NCBI GenBank assembly: GCA_036266155.1
Contig: DATANR010000028.1
Coordinates: 1-20,302, forward strand
Origin: SIAJ01 sp036266155
GTDB taxonomy: Bacteria; Planctomycetota; Planctomycetia; Gemmatales; Gemmataceae
Direction: 5' to 3'
DNA length: 20,302 nucleotides
Part shown: piece after piece, positions 1 to 7,872 of the stretch
Position numbering within the stretch: the first letter of the stretch is position 1
Layout: each line of letters begins with the position of its first letter
Program-made: the position numbers and the translations under genes
Notes under the pieces: model-generated
Database searches by the model: none
The model's input: only the letters and a program-made list of their open reading frames with translations
What the model was told of the DNA's origin: nothing

Positions 1-173
1 GCCAGACCGCCGATGTCCTTGGCTACGCGGTTCGCGTTCTCCGCTGACATGTCGAACACGGCCGCGCGAGCGCCGGCCCCGGCAAGCCGGCGGCAAATGG
101 CCTCGCCGATGCCTTGACCGCCCCCCGTGACCACGGCCACACGACCATCGAGCCGAAAAAACGCGTCCGCCAT
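1..173 (-). CDS. Short-chain dehydrogenase/reductase (SDR), N-terminal part, cut by window edge
   Basis: The gene starts at the ATG complementary to 171-173 and runs leftward out of the window, so only about 57 residues are visible. The N-terminus reads MADAFFRLDGRVAVVTGGGQ and continues GIGEAICRRLAGAGARAAVF. This is the classical SDR Rossmann beta-alpha-beta with the TGxxxGxG cofactor motif (TGGGQGIG, about residues 16-23). The residue ending the second strand is Asp (VFD), which in this family usually favours NAD over NADP. The catalytic Ser-Tyr-Lys residues lie outside the window, so substrate and pathway cannot be assigned. The gene is divergent from the protease genes on its right. Confidence 0.85.
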   Translation of the reverse strand, partial: MADAFFRLDGRVAVVTGGGQGIGEAICRRLAGAGARAAVFDMSAENANRVAKDIGGL

Positions 174-242
174 GCCGGGTCCCTCAACGCTGGTAACGTG
201 TAACGATCATGGGAAAATGCCAACGGAATTCGGGCAAACCCG

Positions 243-272
243 TTGACCGGGCGGGCGGTGGTTGTTGATAAT
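243..272 (+). promoter_or_regulatory. Candidate sigma70-like promoter for the protease pair
   Basis: TTGACC at 243-248 (5 of 6 to TTGACA) is separated by 18 bases from GATAAT at 267-272 (5 of 6 to TATAAT). It lies in the 210-base divergent gap, about 110 bases before the first protease start. The spacing is one base longer than ideal, and planctomycete promoter rules are poorly known, so this is a prediction from consensus only. Nothing else was recognised in the gap 174-384. Confidence 0.4.
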
Positions 273-384
273 AGTGATTGCGTTACCACTCGACCCGCAT
301 TACGATCTAGTTGGATGGTCCACGGCGGCCCGCGCCGCCTGCCCAGTGGAAGGTTCGAATGCCGCCCGACAGGAGGCCCAACGA

Positions 385-1431
385 ATGAAAATGTTCCGCA
401 CCCTAGTGCCACTCGCGGCCATTTTTGGATTGCCGCTTTTCGCGATGACGCCGCGGGCCGGCGCTGAGGACAGTGAGTCGGTCGCCCTTTACAAAAAGGT
501 CGTCGACTCGGCGGTGTTCATTGTGACGCCGTTGGGTGGGAACGCCATTGCGATGGGTTCGGGTTCGTTGATTGATCTCGAGAGACACCTCGTCATTACC
601 AACTACCACGTCGTCGACGAGCAGGACAAGGTCTTCGTGCAATTCGCGGTCCACCTGAAGGACGGGACCATCATGACGGACAAAAAGAAATACATGGAGC
701 GAGTTGAGGCGAAGCAGGCGTCGGTGGGCACGGTGCTCTTCCGCGATAAGTCACGCGACCTGGCTCTGGTCAAATTGGACAAGGTTCCGTTGACTGCAAA
801 GCCAATCACGCTGGCCAAAAAGAGTGTTAGCCTCGGCGATGTGACTTTCAACATCGGTAGTCCGGGCGCTGTTAGTCAAATCTTCAGCTTCACCGAAGGC
901 GAAGTGCGGTCCGTAGGAATGGAGGACCTCGTCGTGGGCGGTGGCGATGGCATCCTCCGCGTCAAATGCAAGATGATTACCGCGACCAACGCGATCAACC
1001 CTGGCGATTCCGGCGGCCCGCTGTTCAACAAGAAAGGCGAGCAAGTCGGTGTGACCGAGAGTCACAACAGAACTGCCTCGTTGGTGTGTCGATTTGTAGA
1101 TGTAGAAGAGGTGCATGGCTTCTTGAAAGAAAAGAAAGTCAGCTATAAGGACGGGTCGGGTATCGCGGTGACCCCGGAATCCCCGCTGCCGAAGCAAGGG
1201 TCGCAAGAAGCGGTGAAACCAAAGGAAGGAACGGGTGCCACGGCGGAACCGGGTGCCCCGACTGCCGCGACCGAAGCGGCTGCCACCAGCGCCCTGCGCT
1301 CGGCCAGACTGTTCAAGGACAGCGACGACGACCGTCCAGTTTACATTGCGAAGCTGAAGGATGTTGTCGCCAAGTACCCGGGCACAGCGGCGGCGAAAGA
1401 AGCCAAAAAGACCTTGGATTCCTTAAAATAG
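385..1431 (+). CDS. Secreted trypsin-like serine protease (S1C-like), first of a tandem pair
   Basis: This 348-residue exported endopeptidase has the trypsin fold of the HtrA/Deg group. The ATG at 385 was chosen because AGGAGG (371-376) lies 8 bases upstream and a signal peptide (residues 1 to about 27, MKMFRTLVPLAAIFGLPLFA) follows directly; the frame is open further upstream to 262 but has no such features. The catalytic triad is visible: His75 in TNYHVVDE, Asp125 in SRDLALVKLD, Ser209 in NPGDSGGPLF. There is no PDZ domain. After a Pro/Ala/Glu-rich linker (about 255-302) the last 45 residues (KYPGTAAAKEAKKTLDSL) resemble a single TPR-like helical pair, which may be a docking tail. The next gene is a paralogue. 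The substrate is unknown. Protease is secure; regulatory role is inference. Confidence 0.9.
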   Translation: MKMFRTLVPLAAIFGLPLFAMTPRAGAEDSESVALYKKVVDSAVFIVTPLGGNAIAMGSGSLIDLERHLVITNYHVVDEQDKVFVQFAVHLKDGTIMTDKKKYMERVEAKQASVGTVLFRDKSRDLALVKLDKVPLTAKPITLAKKSVSLGDVTFNIGSPGAVSQIFSFTEGEVRSVGMEDLVVGGGDGILRVKCKMITATNAINPGDSGGPLFNKKGEQVGVTESHNRTASLVCRFVDVEEVHGFLKEKKVSYKDGSGIAVTPESPLPKQGSQEAVKPKEGTGATAEPGAPTAATEAAATSALRSARLFKDSDDDRPVYIAKLKDVVAKYPGTAAAKEAKKTLDSLK

Positions 1432-1548
1432 TTGCGGTCGCCGGATTTGCGGCGCCAACGGGACACACGGACTTCCTTGAATTCCAAATGCGGTCTTTGC
1501 GCAAGCGCATTGACGCGAACAAAGAGCCCCGACAGGAGATCTGAACCA

Positions 1549-2649
1549 ATGAGACTGTTGCCCAAAATGTTGCCGCTGGCTTTGCTCTGCGGATTGCCGC
1601 TCTTGGGGCAGACGAACAGAGCCTGCGGCGAAGACATCGACACTGTCGCCCTATACAAGAAAGTCGTCGACTCGGCCGTGTTCATCGTGACGCCAATGAA
1701 GGGCGGCATGGCCATGGGTTCCGGGTCATTGATCCACGCCGAAAAGCGTTACATTCTGACCAACTATCACGTCGTTGACGAGGAAAACTACGTTTACATC
1801 CAGTTTCCCGTCTATCAAAAAGACGGCTCGATGATAACGGACAAGAAAAAGTACATCGAGCGTATCCCGGCCGGTCAGGCACTAAAGGGCACCGTGCTTT
1901 ACCGCGACAAGACACGCGATCTGGCGCTTGTCTACGTCGACACGCTCCCGTCCACCGCCAAGCAGATCACCCTCGCCAAGAAAAGCACGAGCGTCGGCGA
2001 GACGACTTATAACATCGGCAGCCCCGGTGCTGTTAGTCAGATTTTCAGCTTCACCTCCGGCAAGGTTCGCGCCGTGGGAGTGGAAACGATAAACGTGGGT
2101 GGCGGCGGCGAAGTTCTGCATCTCAAGTGCAAAATGGTGACCGCGACCAACGCGACGAACCCCGGTGACTCCGGCGGCCCGCTGTTCAACTCGGCTGGTG
2201 AACAGGTGGCCGTCACCGAGAGCGGCAAGACCAGCGCCTCGCTGGTCAATCTGTTCGTGGATGTTGAAGAGGTTCGCGAGTTCCTCAAAGAGAAAAAGAT
2301 CATTGTGCCGGGCGATAAGGGCACCGAGGACGAACGCAAACTGCCGCCGAAAAAGGGAGCGATAAAGATCGATCCGAAGGCGCCCGCTAAGGACGGCCCT
2401 GCCGTGCCGCCGAAGACCGATACACCGCCCAAGGCCGATGCTCCGAAGACCGACACGCCGCCCAAGAGTGACGCGCCACCGGCGCCTTCCGCCGAAGATG
2501 AAAAGGCCGCAGGCCAGCTGCTGCAACGGGCCAAGTTGTTCGCTGAAGATCGGGAGACTTACCCGGGTAAGCTGAAAGACCTTATCAAGAAATACCCGGG
2601 GACTGCGGCCGCCAAGGAGGCTAAGACAATCCTCGACGGCTTGAAGTAG
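1549..2649 (+). CDS. Secreted trypsin-like serine protease (S1C-like), second of the tandem pair
   Basis: This 366-residue paralogue of the preceding gene shares the same plan: signal peptide (residues 1 to about 27), trypsin-like domain, Pro-rich linker and TPR-like tail. The start at 1549 follows AGGAG at 1534-1538 with 10 bases between; the frame is open back to 1432 but lacks a signal sequence there. Triad residues are His74 (TNYHVVDE), Asp124 (TRDLALVYVD) and Ser208 (NPGDSGGPLF), all intact. The linker is longer than in the first copy and contains a repeated element, TDTPPKADAPK then TDTPPKSDAP (about residues 290-310). The tail KYPGTAAAKEAKTILDGLK is nearly identical to the upstream copy. 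The 117-base gap to the first gene has no clear terminator, so co-transcription is likely. Function beyond proteolysis is not visible. Confidence 0.9.
   Translation: MRLLPKMLPLALLCGLPLLGQTNRACGEDIDTVALYKKVVDSAVFIVTPMKGGMAMGSGSLIHAEKRYILTNYHVVDEENYVYIQFPVYQKDGSMITDKKKYIERIPAGQALKGTVLYRDKTRDLALVYVDTLPSTAKQITLAKKSTSVGETTYNIGSPGAVSQIFSFTSGKVRAVGVETINVGGGGEVLHLKCKMVTATNATNPGDSGGPLFNSAGEQVAVTESGKTSASLVNLFVDVEEVREFLKEKKIIVPGDKGTEDERKLPPKKGAIKIDPKAPAKDGPAVPPKTDTPPKADAPKTDTPPKSDAPPAPSAEDEKAAGQLLQRAKLFAEDRETYPGKLKDLIKKYPGTAAAKEAKTILDGLK
2398..2475 (+). repeat. Short degenerate tandem repeat coding for the Pro/Lys/Asp linker
   Basis: Within the second protease gene the codons for TDTPPK followed by (A/S)DAP occur twice in near-tandem, with a related PPKTD unit before them. 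The repeat is degenerate at DNA level. It lengthens the linker between the protease domain and the helical tail compared with the paralogue, consistent with local expansion by slippage. Confidence 0.5.
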
Positions 2650-2683
2650 GGGCTGGCACGGACGTACCAAAATTGAGAGCCGA

Positions 2684-3763
2684 ATGAAACCAAACCGGCA
2701 TGCAGACGGCGAGCGCACGCTCGCCGTCTTTTTTGATTTCGAAAACATCGGGATTGGCTTGAACCACCGGCGCGACCGCTTTGAAATTCACAAGGTGGTC
2801 GAACGGCTGGTTGAGAAAGGCAAGATCGTCGCCAAGAAGGCTTACGCCGACTGGAGCCGATTTGCACAATACACGGCCCCCCTTCACGAAGCGGCCATCG
2901 AGCTGATCGAAATCCCCCGTCGCGGCCAGATTGGCAAGAACTCCGCCGACATTCGCCTGGTCGTCGACGCCATGGATCTGGCGTATTCGAAAGAACACAT
3001 CGACACGTTCGTGATCGTTTCCGGCGACTCGGACTTTTCGCCGCTGGTTTCCAAGCTCAAGGAATTGGGCAAGCACGTCATTGGGCTTGGCCTCGCCGAA
3101 GCCACCTCTGATCTGTTGCGCGATAACTGCGACGAATTCATTTACTACGACGACCTCGATAAGGCGCCGGCCGGCGTGGCGGGCGGGATGCCGTCGCAGA
3201 TTCCGGAGTCCAAGAAGAAGGCATTCGGACTGCTCCTCGAATCGCTGCTGGCACTTCGACGTGAGAACAAGGAAGTCATGTTTTCGTCAATGGTCAAGGA
3301 CACGATGAAGCGCAAGAAGCCGTCGTTCAACGAGGAGTATCACGGCTACCGGACGTTCAGCGAATTGCTCGAAGACGCAGCCGAGAATGGCCTAATCGAT
3401 CTCGAACGGCACAAGGGCAGTGGAACCTATGTGGTGACGCGCTTTGGCAACGAACCGCAGATGGCCGTGCCGCCGCCGTCGACACGCTCGGCTCGCCTGC
3501 CGCGGCCGGCCGCGGAGATCAAGCCACCGGTCGCCGAGGGCCGATCGACGCCTCCGGCACGCCGGCCGCCCGAACGTGCCCCCAGCCGCGAACAACCGGC
3601 CGCGCGTGAAGCACCTCAGCCGCGTAAGGTCCAACCCGCCCGCCCAAATTCGACGCCCGCCCGCAATCCGCTCCCCCCACGGCCAGCACCTGCTGCGGCG
3701 CCGGTGCCCGAGGCAGCCGACGACTTCGTCGACATGATCGAGGATCGATACGGGGAAAATTAG
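2684..3763 (+). CDS. NYN-domain (LabA/DUF88, PIN-like) protein with LOTUS/OST-HTH-like domain
   Basis: This 359-residue protein is probably a metal-dependent ribonuclease or RNA-binding protein. Residues about 12-155 form an NYN/PIN-like domain. Its acidic residues are Asp18 (FFDFEN), Asp89 and Asp95 (SADIRLVVDAMD) and Asp115/Asp117 (VSGDSDFSPL), the usual positions for Mg2+ or Mn2+ binding. Residues about 177-256 (from KKKAFGLLLESL, with YRTFSELLEDAAENGLIDL) match the winged-helix OST-HTH/LOTUS pattern, a fold that binds RNA in related NYN-LOTUS proteins. Residues about 262-340 are Pro/Arg/Ala-rich and probably disordered, and the tail is acidic (DDFVDMIED). The start ATG has only a weak upstream purine run. 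The gene lies 34 bases after the protease pair and may be co-transcribed, though no functional link is obvious. Target RNA is unknown. Confidence 0.87.
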   Translation: MKPNRHADGERTLAVFFDFENIGIGLNHRRDRFEIHKVVERLVEKGKIVAKKAYADWSRFAQYTAPLHEAAIELIEIPRRGQIGKNSADIRLVVDAMDLAYSKEHIDTFVIVSGDSDFSPLVSKLKELGKHVIGLGLAEATSDLLRDNCDEFIYYDDLDKAPAGVAGGMPSQIPESKKKAFGLLLESLLALRRENKEVMFSSMVKDTMKRKKPSFNEEYHGYRTFSELLEDAAENGLIDLERHKGSGTYVVTRFGNEPQMAVPPPSTRSARLPRPAAEIKPPVAEGRSTPPARRPPERAPSREQPAAREAPQPRKVQPARPNSTPARNPLPPRPAPAAAPVPEAADDFVDMIEDRYGEN

Positions 3764-3784
3764 GTAGACCTGGGACTTTTAGAT

Positions 3785-3815
3785 CCACGTTCGCATGCGG
3801 AGCATGGGAACGTGG
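3785..3815 (+). repeat. REP-like palindromic hairpin
   Basis: CCACGTTC (3785-3792) pairs perfectly with GAACGTGG (3808-3815). Inside, CATGC (3794-3798) pairs with GCATG (3802-3806) around a GGA triloop, with a single G-G mismatch between the two stems. There is no T-run after it, so a Rho-independent terminator is less likely than a dispersed REP-like extragenic palindrome. It sits between the NYN gene and the spermidine-synthase-like gene. As I recall, GGAGCATGGGAACG-type palindromes are scattered in planctomycete genomes; this cannot be tested within one window. Confidence 0.6.
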
Positions 3816-3897
3816 GTTAGCGTCCTACTTTCTCGCCATCCTCTCCACGCTGACGTATCATTGCGGACGTCCTCTCAGTTCATCCCGGAGCCGATCC

Positions 3898-6579
3898 GTG
3901 GCGAAGCTTTTCGGTGTGACGCTGTTCGTCAGCGCCACTCTGTTGTTTCTTGTCCAGCCGATGGTTGGGAAAATGATCCTGCCGCTGCTCGGCGGGACGC
4001 CGGCAGTGTGGAACACGTGCATGGTGTTCTTCCAGGCACTGCTTTTGGCCGGCTATTACTACGCACACAAGAGTTCAACGCGCCTGCCGACACGCAAGCA
4101 GGTCACGATGCACATGGCGGTTCTGCTCGCCGCGGCGGGGATCCTGGCACTGGGCGCCGCGTTGACTTCCAACAACTCGCCGGTTCCGATCGTCAAAAGC
4201 CTGGCGCCACAGGGCAGCGGCATGCCCTTCTTCGGCGTGATCGGCCTGCTTGCGGTCGCGATCGGCTTGCCGTTCTTCACGGTGTCGACGACCGCGCCGC
4301 TTCTGCAAAAGTGGTTTTCGGAGACGGGTCATCCCAGCGCGAAAGACCCTTACTTCCTCTATGCCGCCAGCAACTTTGGCAGCCTGCTCGCGCTGGTGGC
4401 GTATCCGTTCGTCGTTGAGCCCAATCTGCGGCTCGTGGAACAGGCGTGGGTCTGGGCGATCGGCTTTGGCGTGATGATCGTGTTAATAATGGCCTGCGGG
4501 AATGCGGTGAAGAATGCGCCGCCAGCGAAAACTGTGACTGAGCCGGTCGTAGTTCCGCCCAAGCGGACGGCAAACGCCGATCCAAAGCCCAGCGGCAAGG
4601 ACGCGCTCCTCAAACAAGTCAACGCCGAATTGGCCGAGTGGGAGGACCGTATCAAATGGACGCTTGTTCTCGGCCCCATTGGATCGCCATTGCACTGGGT
4701 ATTGACGAGACTCCATGAGGTTCCCGCCGAGCGATGGCAACGAATCCGCTGGCTGTTCCTGGCGGCGGTCCCCTCCGCGTTGATGCTTGCCTTGACAACC
4801 AAGGTTTCCACCGACATCGTGTCGATGCCGTTATTGTGGATCATTCCGCTGTCACTTTACTTGATCACGTTCATCATCGTTTTCGCCAAGAGCACGCCGC
4901 CGCAAGTTCACCTGTTGGTCACGTTGATGATGCCAGTCGCCGTCTTGTTGCTCGTGTTCTTGCATGTATCGGAAAACGTGTCCGGCACGCTGTTGCGCAT
5001 CCCGGTCAAGGGTCAACTGGCGCTCGAGATTGGCACGTTCTTTCTGGTGGCGCTCGCTTGTCACGGTGAGTTGGCGCGCACGCGGCCGGAACCGAAATAT
5101 CTCACGCAATTTTACCTGACGATGTCGATTGGCGGCATGGTTGGCGGCCTCTTAAACGCGCTGGTCGCGCCGATCGTGTTCACGTTCATTTCGGAATACC
5201 CCATCAGCTTGATCGGGGCCTGCTTCCTGCTGCCGCCATTGTCGAAATTGCTTAACCCGAACTTGCCGGGTGAGCCAAGACGTTTGAGCATTTGGGATCT
5301 GATCTTGCCGCTTCTATTCTTTGCCGCGACCCGATATCTATCCGCATGGTATCCTGACGTTCTCGACCTTTCGCGATGGCTGATCGACAAGATCAACCTC
5401 GACGTGCCCGCCCGGACGATCGCCACGATCCTAGCACTCGGCATTCCAACCTTGTGTTGTTATTTCATGGTGGAACGACCATTGCGGTTCGGCGCCTGTG
5501 TCGCCGCCCTTTGGATCGGGACGTATTTCACGTTCGTCGTGAACGATCGGAAAGAAAGCGGCGCCGATCGGACTATCTATACGCGATCGTATTTCGGCAC
5601 ATTGAAATTGGAAAAAGAGGTTCAATATAAGGATCAAGATGAAGAGAAGACCGCCTTTCGAAGGCTAATCCACGGCACGACGGTCCATGGAGTTCAACAT
5701 CTCGATCGCTCCGTGATCGTCGACGGGCAGGTTCGCCGGATTGACTATGAAAACGCCATAACCCAGGCATTGTGGCTGGCCGGCGCCAACGGACCGATGG
5801 ACGCGCTTGGCCTCGCATATATTAGTGAACCTCATTTCGAGTTCCCCGGCCGCGAGCCATTGTCTTACTATCATCGCAGCGGGCCCGTGGGGCTAATGTT
5901 CGAAGTCGTTCGCAATCGGGAAACTGAAGGCAAGCGCACGGACGTTGCCTGCATCGGGCTCGGGACCGGCTCACTCTCGGCCTACGGACGGCCGGGGCAA
6001 AACATGACGTTTTTCGAAATCGACTCGAAAGTCCGTCATCTGGTGGAATCACCCGAATATTTCACTTACATCGATCGCGCCAAAAAACAGGGGACAAATA
6101 TCGAGTTCCTGATGGGTGATGCTCGGCTCACCCTTGAGCAGACCGACCGCAAATGGGGTTTGATGCTGGTGGACGCGTTTAGCTCCGATGCGATTCCGGC
6201 CCACTTGCTGACCAAGGAAGCGGTCGAACTGTATTTCAGCCGCCTCACCGACGATGGTATTCTGGCGCTGCATATCTCGAACCGGTATCTCGATCTGGAA
6301 CCCGTCGTCGAGAAGATTGCCGACAAACTGCAGGTGAGCGCTTTGGTCATGCACGACTACGTGCGTGAAGAAATTGGCCAACGCGACATGTCCGGGAAGC
6401 TGTCGGCGACATGGATTGTCGTTGCCCGGAAGCCGGAGGTGCTCGCGGCCTTTGCCGCCGACAAACAACGGCGCTGGGGACGGCTCCGCAGCGAGCAGAA
6501 AGTTGGCCTATGGACCGATGACTACACGCCAATCAAGAGCGTGCTCATCAATGAGGCCAACTTGTTTGGCGGCAAGTGA
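3898..6579 (+). CDS. Fused membrane (MFS-like) / spermidine-synthase-like protein
   Basis: This 893-residue protein has a multi-helix membrane part and a C-terminal Rossmann methyltransferase-like domain of the polyamine synthase family. The start is GTG at 3898, preceded by GGAG at 3887-3890. Hydrophobic segments occur at about 5-30, 40-56, 72-90, 110-130, 155-172, 182-200, 285-300, 306-330, 338-356, 375-390, 405-450, 465-480 and 506-548. A charged Pro-rich loop lies at about 203-255. The soluble domain (about 590-885) has GLGTGSL (687-693) for the nucleotide, an acidic end of strand 2 (FFEIDSK), GDARL (740-744) and LVDAFSSDAIP (757-767), where Asp759 and Asp764 lie at the usual active-site position. 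It ends with the family-typical WTDDYTP. True substrates of such fusions are mostly untested. The next gene overlaps its stop. Confidence 0.85.
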   Translation: MAKLFGVTLFVSATLLFLVQPMVGKMILPLLGGTPAVWNTCMVFFQALLLAGYYYAHKSSTRLPTRKQVTMHMAVLLAAAGILALGAALTSNNSPVPIVKSLAPQGSGMPFFGVIGLLAVAIGLPFFTVSTTAPLLQKWFSETGHPSAKDPYFLYAASNFGSLLALVAYPFVVEPNLRLVEQAWVWAIGFGVMIVLIMACGNAVKNAPPAKTVTEPVVVPPKRTANADPKPSGKDALLKQVNAELAEWEDRIKWTLVLGPIGSPLHWVLTRLHEVPAERWQRIRWLFLAAVPSALMLALTTKVSTDIVSMPLLWIIPLSLYLITFIIVFAKSTPPQVHLLVTLMMPVAVLLLVFLHVSENVSGTLLRIPVKGQLALEIGTFFLVALACHGELARTRPEPKYLTQFYLTMSIGGMVGGLLNALVAPIVFTFISEYPISLIGACFLLPPLSKLLNPNLPGEPRRLSIWDLILPLLFFAATRYLSAWYPDVLDLSRWLIDKINLDVPARTIATILALGIPTLCCYFMVERPLRFGACVAALWIGTYFTFVVNDRKESGADRTIYTRSYFGTLKLEKEVQYKDQDEEKTAFRRLIHGTTVHGVQHLDRSVIVDGQVRRIDYENAITQALWLAGANGPMDALGLAYISEPHFEFPGREPLSYYHRSGPVGLMFEVVRNRETEGKRTDVACIGLGTGSLSAYGRPGQNMTFFEIDSKVRHLVESPEYFTYIDRAKKQGTNIEFLMGDARLTLEQTDRKWGLMLVDAFSSDAIPAHLLTKEAVELYFSRLTDDGILALHISNRYLDLEPVVEKIADKLQVSALVMHDYVREEIGQRDMSGKLSATWIVVARKPEVLAAFAADKQRRWGRLRSEQKVGLWTDDYTPIKSVLINEANLFGGK

Positions 6580-7700
6580 TTCCTCGCCTGACGATCGTCG
6601 GCGCATCGGTGCGGGCAGCCGCGGCCTCGGCGCTTCGGGCAGGGCTTGTTCCATGGTGTGCCGACCTGTTCGCTGACACCGATCTGCGTGCCATCTCGCC
6701 CGACGCGATTCGATGCCCGATCGCTCAATACCCGCACGGCTTTCTCGACATCCTCGCGCGTGCACCGGATTGTCCGTGGATTTACACGGGCGGCCTGGAG
6801 AATTATCCCGGCCTCATTCAACGCATGTCCGCAATTCGGCCGCTCTGGGGCAATGGCCCGAACACGTTGCGTTTATGCCGGTCGCCTGCGGTTGTAGCTC
6901 ACATTCTTCGCGACGCAGGTATTCCTGGTCCTGAGTTATGGAATTCCGATGCCGCTCCGCCCGCTGACCGACGCTGGTTGCGCAAGCCGATTGGCGGCTC
7001 GGCAGGGCAGGGGATCGCGTTTGTGGACGCCACGACGCAACAGGCATCCGCGACGCACTACGTTCAAGAGTTCATTGACGGGCGATCAATGTCCGCCGTG
7101 TTCGTCCGCCCACACGGCGAGCTCCAACTGATCGGCGTCGCCGAGCAATTAATCGGAACAGAATGGTTGAATGCGGCACCGTTCCACCACGCGGGCAACA
7201 TCGGTCCGATCGAGATATCCGATCACTTGCGATCGCAATTGTTGCGAATCGGCAACGCGCTAAGCAACGAGTGCGGGCTCGTCGGTGTATTCGGCATCGA
7301 CTTCGTGCTCCGCGACGATTACCCCTGGGTCGTTGAAGTCAATCCGCGTTATCCGGCATCGACAGAAATCTACGAACGCGCGCTGGGAACATCATTGTTA
7401 GCGCTCCATCGCAGGGCGTTCGATCGGACGGTGTCCTTTGGGCCGATTGTGAACTCGGTTGGCCCGGTAGTTGGCAAAGGCATTCTTTACACCCGCCGAA
7501 CGATCGAATTCTCTGGACGTAATGAATTGTCGAACTTCAAAATTGCCGACGTCCCCAACCCGGGAGAACGCATCGACATCGGTTGGCCGGTCCTAACGGT
7601 GCTGGTGCATGCCCAGTCGTATCGCGATTGTGTCCGTCAATTACAGGATGCCGCGACGGCCATCAATCGGATACTGTTTGGCGGCTCAACCCTGTGTTGA
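6576..7700 (+). CDS. ATP-grasp domain carboxylate ligase-like protein
   Basis: This 374-residue protein starts with GTG at 6576, overlapping the previous stop by 4 bases (GTGA), so the two genes are probably translationally coupled. The N-terminal about 95 residues look like a Rossmann-like pre-ATP-grasp domain (IVGASVRAAAASALRAG). The ATP-grasp core shows the nucleotide loop RKPIGGSAGQGI (136-147) with Lys137, then VQEFIDG (163-169), and the metal-binding end VVEVNPRYPAS (252-262) with Glu254 and Asn256. ATP-grasp enzymes activate a carboxylate as acyl-phosphate and join it to an amine or similar nucleophile. It may belong with archaeal/methylotroph COG2232-type carboligases; I am not certain. 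Pairing with a polyamine-synthase-like protein suggests a ligase acting on an aminopropyl or polyamine product, which is inference. Confidence 0.8.
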   Translation: MIPRLTIVGASVRAAAASALRAGLVPWCADLFADTDLRAISPDAIRCPIAQYPHGFLDILARAPDCPWIYTGGLENYPGLIQRMSAIRPLWGNGPNTLRLCRSPAVVAHILRDAGIPGPELWNSDAAPPADRRWLRKPIGGSAGQGIAFVDATTQQASATHYVQEFIDGRSMSAVFVRPHGELQLIGVAEQLIGTEWLNAAPFHHAGNIGPIEISDHLRSQLLRIGNALSNECGLVGVFGIDFVLRDDYPWVVEVNPRYPASTEIYERALGTSLLALHRRAFDRTVSFGPIVNSVGPVVGKGILYTRRTIEFSGRNELSNFKIADVPNPGERIDIGWPVLTVLVHAQSYRDCVRQLQDAATAINRILFGGSTLC

Positions 7701-7730
7701 TGGTTCACGCCGAGCCGTCGAGATAAGCCC

Positions 7731-7760
7731 TTGACCCACTAACTTGTTCCGACCATTAAT
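7731..7760 (+). promoter_or_regulatory. Candidate sigma70-like promoter before the DUF1549 gene
   Basis: TTGACC at 7731-7736 is followed after 18 bases by ATTAAT at 7755-7760 (4 of 6). It lies in the 172-base gap before the DUF1549/DUF1553 gene and leaves a leader of about 105 bases. A second TTGACC at 7798-7803 has no good -10 partner. This is a consensus match only. Confidence 0.25.
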
Positions 7761-7872
7761 CCAGTTCTTGCTGAACCAGCACATTATCGTGGATGAGTTG
7801 ACCGTGGTACGGTAGCATATCCGATAGAAGGATCGTCCCGCCAAACTCTCAACCCTGCCAGCGAGCCGGCCG

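Noticed and set aside
385..2649. Classical DegP/HtrA assignment for the protease pair
   Set aside because: No PDZ domain follows the protease domain; only a linker and a TPR-like tail do, so a specific HtrA gene name is not supported.
3795..4418. Plus-strand frame overlapping the start of the spermidine-synthase-like gene
   Set aside because: It overlaps the REP-like hairpin and the true gene in another frame; its sequence is low complexity with no family motif.
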